A DNA stretch of 64,000 nucleotides from positions 18,053,428 through 18,117,427 of the forward strand of contig NC_084803.1 of the NCBI RefSeq assembly GCF_963583255.1, in the 5' to 3' direction. Positions 59,554 through 64,000 of the stretch are shown piece after piece. The translations under genes and the position numbers were made by a program. Within the stretch, counting starts at the first letter, position 1. The number at the start of each line of letters is the position of its first letter. Source of the stretch: Pyrus communis. Taxonomy: Eukaryota > Streptophyta > Magnoliopsida > Rosales > Rosaceae. The notes beneath the pieces were generated by a model. It ran no database searches, had not been told where the DNA came from, and saw only the letters and a program-made list of their open reading frames with translations.

Positions 59554-59774
59554 GGATAAGGATTGTCTGCCCTTCTACTTTCGGTGGCCTCCCGTGCCCT
59601 TTTATTTGTGTGGTCACGGTTAAGCCACGTCAACATTTTATATTACTATTTATTTTTGTCTTATTATCTCTATAAAAAAAACAATATAAAATGTTGACGT
59701 GACTTAACCGTGACCATACAAAACAGGAGGCCACGGGAGGGCACCAAAAGTGAGAGGGCAGACAATCCTTGTCC
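59554..59774. mobile_element. Palindromic MULE-type MITE, second full copy
   Basis: A 221-bp element starting GGATAAGGATTGTCTGCCC and ending with its near complement GGGCAGACAATCCTTGTCC. The perfect 9-bp target duplication TTGACTATA is at 59,545-59,553 and 59,775-59,783. The inner arms (GGTCACGGTTAAGCCACGTC, AACATTTTATATT) match the member at 42,633-42,852. The whole element is one hairpin. Confidence 0.92.
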
Positions 59775-59833
59775 TTGACTATAAACCAAAGTTAATGAAA
59801 AAAACAAAAAGTCAAAAAAAAAAAAAAAAGGGG

Positions 59834-59996
59834 GAGTTTTAACAAAAAGTCCGCGGTACTATTCACTTTAACGAAAAACCACATTTTTACACTAAAAAGT
59901 CAATCCTGGTACTATTCACTTTACTATTTATTTTGTCCTTATCGTTAAAACTCAAAGTTTTTAAACCCCTTCATTAGTTTTCCTTAAAAAAAAAAT
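59834..59996. mobile_element. Dispersed MITE-like repeat (copy 2)
   Basis: Related to 1,545-1,672: GGGAGTTTTAACAAAAAGTCC, TTTAACGAAAAACCACATTT, CACTAAAAAGTCAATCC, CGTTAAAACTCAAAG, TTAGTTTTCCTT. This copy has an extra central section (GGTACTATTCACTTTACTA) that the first lacks. Confidence 0.65.
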
Positions 59997-60071
59997 GTTA
60001 TACATTTCAACTTGTAGTGTGTTTGGGCAGGTGTAGCTTCAAGGTTAAAAGTGATTAATAACAAGCTTTAA

Positions 60072-60971
60072 TGTCACATCCTGGCCCAAGCTCCACCACA
60101 TCCCGGGCTGGACTCCGCCGTAGCACGATATTGTTTACTTTGGGTCCTGACCACGCCTTCACGGTTTTGTTTCTGGGAACTCACACGAGAACTTCCCAGT
60201 GGGTCACCCATCATGGGATTGCTCTCGCGCGTTACTCGCTTAACTTCAAAGTTCTGATGGAACCCGAAGCCAATGAGCTCCCAAAAGGTCTCGTGCTAAG
60301 TAGGGATAGGAATATACATATATAAGGATCACTCCCCTGGGCGATGTGGGATCTAACAATCCACCCTTTTAGGGGCCCAACGTCCTCATCGGCACACCAC
60401 GGCCAGGGTTAGGTTCTGATACCAAATTGTCACATCCCTGGCTGGACTCCGCCGTAGCACGATATTGTCCGCTTTAGGCCCTGACCACGCCCTCACGATT
60501 TTGTTTCTGGGAACTCACACGAAAACTTCACAGTGAGTCACCCATCATGGGATTGCTCTCGCGCGCTACTAGCTTAACTTCGGAATTCCGATGGAACCCA
60601 AAGTCAGTGAGCTCCCAACATGCCTTGTGCTAGGTAGGGATGAGAATATACATATATAAGGATCACTCCCCTAGGTGATGTGAGATCTAACAATAAATTG
60701 TCACATCCCGGGCCCGCTTCACCACCGTAATACGATATTGTTCGCTTTGGGCCCCGACCACGCCCTCACGGTTTTGTTTCTGAGAACTCACACGAGAACT
60801 TCCCAGTGGATCACCCATCATGGGAGTGCTCTTGCCCGAACTCGGTTAACTTCAGAGTTCCGATGGAACCCAAAGCCAGTGAGCTCCCAAAAGGCCTCGT
60901 GCTAGGTCGAGATGGGAATATACATATAATGCTTACAGGATCCACTCCCCTGGGCGATGTAGGATGTTACA
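60072..60971 (-). mobile_element. Cassandra TRIM array: three LTRs, one internal domain
   Basis: LTR 60,072-60,358, internal domain 60,359-60,427, LTR 60,428-60,692, a 6-bp remnant ATAAAT, and LTR 60,699-60,971. Each LTR begins TGT(C)ACATC and ends in (T)AACA or TTACA as read on the plus strand, so the element is on the minus strand. The internal domain is only 69 bp. On the minus strand it starts with the tRNA-Met primer site TGGTATCAGA and ends with the purine-rich AAAAGGGTGGAT. All LTRs hold the 5S-like core (GGGTCACCCATCATGGGATT...AACTTC...GTTC.GATGGAACCC on plus). One perfect target duplication TTTAA flanks the whole array (60,067-60,071 and 60,972-60,976). Confidence 0.92.
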
Positions 60972-60976
60972 TTTAA

Positions 60977-63900
60977 GCTTGAAACAAATATATGTGTGAT
61001 GTAAATAAACAAAATGCAAGATCATCTCACAAGCGCAACCTATAGCTTTCATGGTTTCAATCGTATTTTATTTAATCTCAAATTCTAGAGTGGTGATTGT
61101 TGTTTAGATAGAGGTGATGGTGTTTGTGGTTTGTGCGCTCGACAATATATTATAAGTAGGAAACTCGATATTTGTCGGACGAGACTCATAACAAGGTTTA
61201 TTTGCCAACGATTAGAAGATCAGCAAACGTTAGCAAGGTATTTTCCTTGTGGAGCCTCTATGCTAGTTCTCAGGTTTACAATTTTTAGTCCTTGTGACTA
61301 GGTATAGGGTTTAGGATTAAGGTCCTCCACGATTGAAGAATTATACTACAATTTTATGTGCTTGTAATTGTAGGGTAGTGATGTTATTTTGACATGTGTA
61401 GTCTCTTGAATTATTCTAAGAGGCATGTTTAACAAGTCGATCATATATACGTTTTGACTATTTTTAATGGAATTTCTTTTGATAAAACAAAATAACATTT
61501 TAATATTATTACAGTAGTAAATTCTACGAGATTTGAACTTAAGACCCCTCACTTATAAGTGAAAATGAATATCACCAGACCGTAGCACTGAGTAACTAGC
61601 CCACACCTATTAAAACACCTAAAAACATTTACCACATAACTTGTCTACTAATAAAAAACACTCGATACTTTCAAGCTACAATCAAAATTCTTTGATTAAA
61701 TGTAAATCCATCCAAAGCATGCGTTATTCATACATACACAAGGACAATTATATACACCATCGTGAGTGTAACGGGCAATAAGTCTCACTATATTTCAAAA
61801 TTTTAAATTTGACCCAAAATTACAAAATACAAAAAGGACCGTTATTTAGGCTTCAAATCAAGGTACAATCTTTGACATGGTTGGAATTTGATGGTTTTTC
61901 ATGACTTTTATATGACAATTTGGAACATCAATTATTATACTGAAGCCAGCCTAAGAATACGATTACATTCATAATGCATGGTTAACCAACTAGCTTTATG
62001 ATTAACAAAAAATGCCTTGTCAAATCACGAGGGAGGACTACATCGAATTCTCTATGAATAGGACATGATCGTCAATCAAGTAAACAATAAATAAGAGCTC
62101 TTTAAAAATAAGTTACTGCTATATTTAAAAAATAAGTCGTTTAACTATGAAAAAAAATATCATTGGACTTTAATAATTATTATGTTAGCCTATTATCGTA
62201 TCTAACATTATTAATACTTGTTAAGTATCTAGTTTTTAACAATTTACTTCCCTAAAATATTTCTCATTAACATTGATAGTTGTCATTTGTCAAGAAACTA
62301 CATACCAAATATTACCATATTGCTCGAATATCTAAGCCTCAATGTTTTTCTGCACGCTTCCTACAAAAAGAAGAAAGGATTAAAGTGCTTTAGATAATGC
62401 CCAACTAAGTAAATGCAGAATGATGTGCCTCAAAGCACAAAACACCAACTTTGCCAAAAGTGGGATTAGCTAGGATCTTTACTTGCAAGTAATGAGTAAA
62501 AAGGGTGATCTCCTTTTCTTTTTTTTCATATGAATGCTTTTGCATGTATATTTACGTGGGATATTTTCAACCCCTCATCCCTTTTTTAGGTATTGGATTC
62601 TCTTCATGTCTTGCTTCAATGTTCTTGTACTTGTGCATTAAAAGCTTATTTTCCTCTCTTCTTCTTTAATTTATATAAGAGGGATATTCAAACTTATATG
62701 TAAGGTATCAAATACATTGTCATAAACTAACCGATCGCTAGTTAGAGCTTTTGGTTAAGTGCTTTGTATATTTTAAATTCCGAAAATTTAGTTCAGGCTT
62801 GTATTAGGAAAATCAAAATGACAATTTTGCACTTTAAAAAAGTAATTAAGCACCATACCAAGTTTTTTTTTTTTTTTCGATCCTTTATTTTTTTTAATTT
62901 GAAAAAAAGGATCAATTAGTAGCCTCATCAAGACAGTCCACCCTTCCGCCTTTCGGGGCCCAAGAAGACTCACAGAGGCATTTCAGCCTCCCTCTAGGCA
63001 CCATCATGTAATGCATGAGCGTCAAGAGTCGAATTCAGGACTTGCCAAGTGGAATACGAGCTTAAAATTTATCTCCAACCATTGGATCAGCTCGTAGTGG
63101 TTTTTTCCAATCCTTTAGATATGTACATATTTTGAGAGCAAGATGACATTGTTGAAATGGGAACCAATAGCTCCCAAAGGGAAATTCATGCTTAAACCAA
63201 TCACGTGGAGTTAGATATCTATCATGTGGAAAGATTAATTTTGCCTAAAGTTGGCTTAGTATCCAATGAAGCTGATAATTACATCTACATTCCACTTTTC
63301 CACTTGATAAGCATTTGACTTTTTCCTGTTGAGCTTTGTAGCATTAAAGTGCTTTCTAAAGCCAGCAAGGCTTAACTCCATGGTCTACTTAGAACCTATT
63401 GTGCCCAACTTGACTAGATGCAGAGGGGGCAAAAAGCTAGAAGAAAGTCAAAATTTTGAGTGTAATTGGAAGTATATTCCCTTTATTTATCTCTTTTCAA
63501 AACGTGACCACTTAATGAGAACGATGAAGAGAGGGAAGGTACTCCTGAGTACACAGTAGAATCTCTCTAGTGGAAATGAGATCATCTTCTTAATAATGGG
63601 TTGTCAATGAAAAGCCAAGCTAATAGTAGGTTCTTCTCCATCGAAACAATAAGGTAATTATACTCATTACTAAAGTTGTTGAAGAGATGAAATATAACCA
63701 AGGTATATTTTTTTTATTAGAGATTGAGTCGATCATCAAAAGAAGAATTATGCCAAAAATTATGATACAATATTAGAAAATAAAACTTCCATCGAAGAGA
63801 AGCAAATGAAAGGCGTTCATAAAAATTCTCTTAGAATCGAGAGAAGTTTTCATTCTGTACATGCTAGATCATGAATTAGTAACTACATCCAATCTCCAAA

Positions 63901-64000
63901 AAACAAAAAACCAATTCTTTCAAACTTTCTCTTTTTCGAATGAAATTTTTATAGAATCCCCATAAATAGGACCAAACCTTATTGTATGGCATCTAGTCTA
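60977..64000. other. Gene-free AT-rich region to the window edge
   Basis: No supported gene. About 61,490-61,610 resembles a minus-strand SINE, with a B-box-like word as the complement of GAGATTTGAACTTAAGACCCC, but target duplications were not found. Homopolymer runs occur near 62,860-62,900. Other open frames are short and without recognisable domains. Confidence 0.4.
61490..61610 (-). mobile_element. Possible degraded SINE
   Basis: On the minus strand the order is an A-box-like TAGTTACTCAGTGCTACGG, then AAGTTCAAATCTCG (B-box-like), then AT-rich sequence. This order is typical of plant tRNA-derived SINEs. No target duplication or clear tail was found. Confidence 0.4.

Noticed and set aside
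62788..62973. Minus-strand 61-codon frame
   Set aside because: Lys-rich translation of homopolymer DNA with no domain or context.

Overview
The window is plant nuclear DNA and most resembles the apple/pear group of Rosaceae. Genes have many introns with GT..AG boundaries, the spacers are AT-rich, and plant transposons are dense. The lineage is an inference from the 5S-derived Cassandra LTRs and from the style of the dispersed repeats; no database was searched. No prokaryotic or viral gene system is present.

Layout. (1) 1-24,540: a minus-strand cluster of B3-domain transcription-factor genes (REM/VRN1-like). Two are intact (2,771-4,638 and 8,794-10,371). One is truncated by a deletion fusing exon 3 to exon 4 (11,542-13,049). 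One three-B3-domain gene (17,209-24,536) is broken by a nonsense codon and by a young 4.86-kb Copia retrotransposon (19,297-24,152). Between them lie a LINE 3' end, a SINE with a perfect 15-bp target duplication, a Cassandra solo LTR and a Pack-MULE-like element carrying an F-box/LRR gene fragment. (2) 18,074-42,746: a tandem segmental duplication. Copy A (18,074-33,573) and copy B (33,576-42,746) each hold part of the three-domain B3 gene, a non-autonomous hAT element, a YUCCA10-like flavin monooxygenase gene with four intact exons, and a MULE containing an RTE-type LINE. Copy B keeps the empty sites of the Copia element and of a Tourist-like MITE, so both apparently inserted into copy A after the duplication. 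The junction (33,573/33,574) lies in the middle of a palindromic 220-bp MITE; the complete MITE is at the end of copy B. (3) 42,747-64,000: a prolyl-oligopeptidase-family gene (11 exons, 790 aa) that keeps the nucleophile motif but appears to lack the catalytic Asp and His; a convergent intronless gene for a 956-aa molybdenum-cofactor-sulfurase-like PLP-fold protein; then repeat-rich DNA with a LINE RNase H fragment, a second full copy of the palindromic MITE, and a Cassandra array of three LTRs inside one 5-bp target duplication.

The host genes do not form a pathway. The B3 proteins are predicted nuclear DNA-binding regulators, the YUCCA pair would make auxin from indole-3-pyruvate, the oligopeptidase relative is probably a pseudo-enzyme, and the PLP-fold protein has no assigned reaction. 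The main interest is the local history: clustered B3 genes, a young duplication that doubles a YUCCA gene while leaving both copies of its B3 neighbour damaged, and transposons whose target duplications and empty sites can be read directly.
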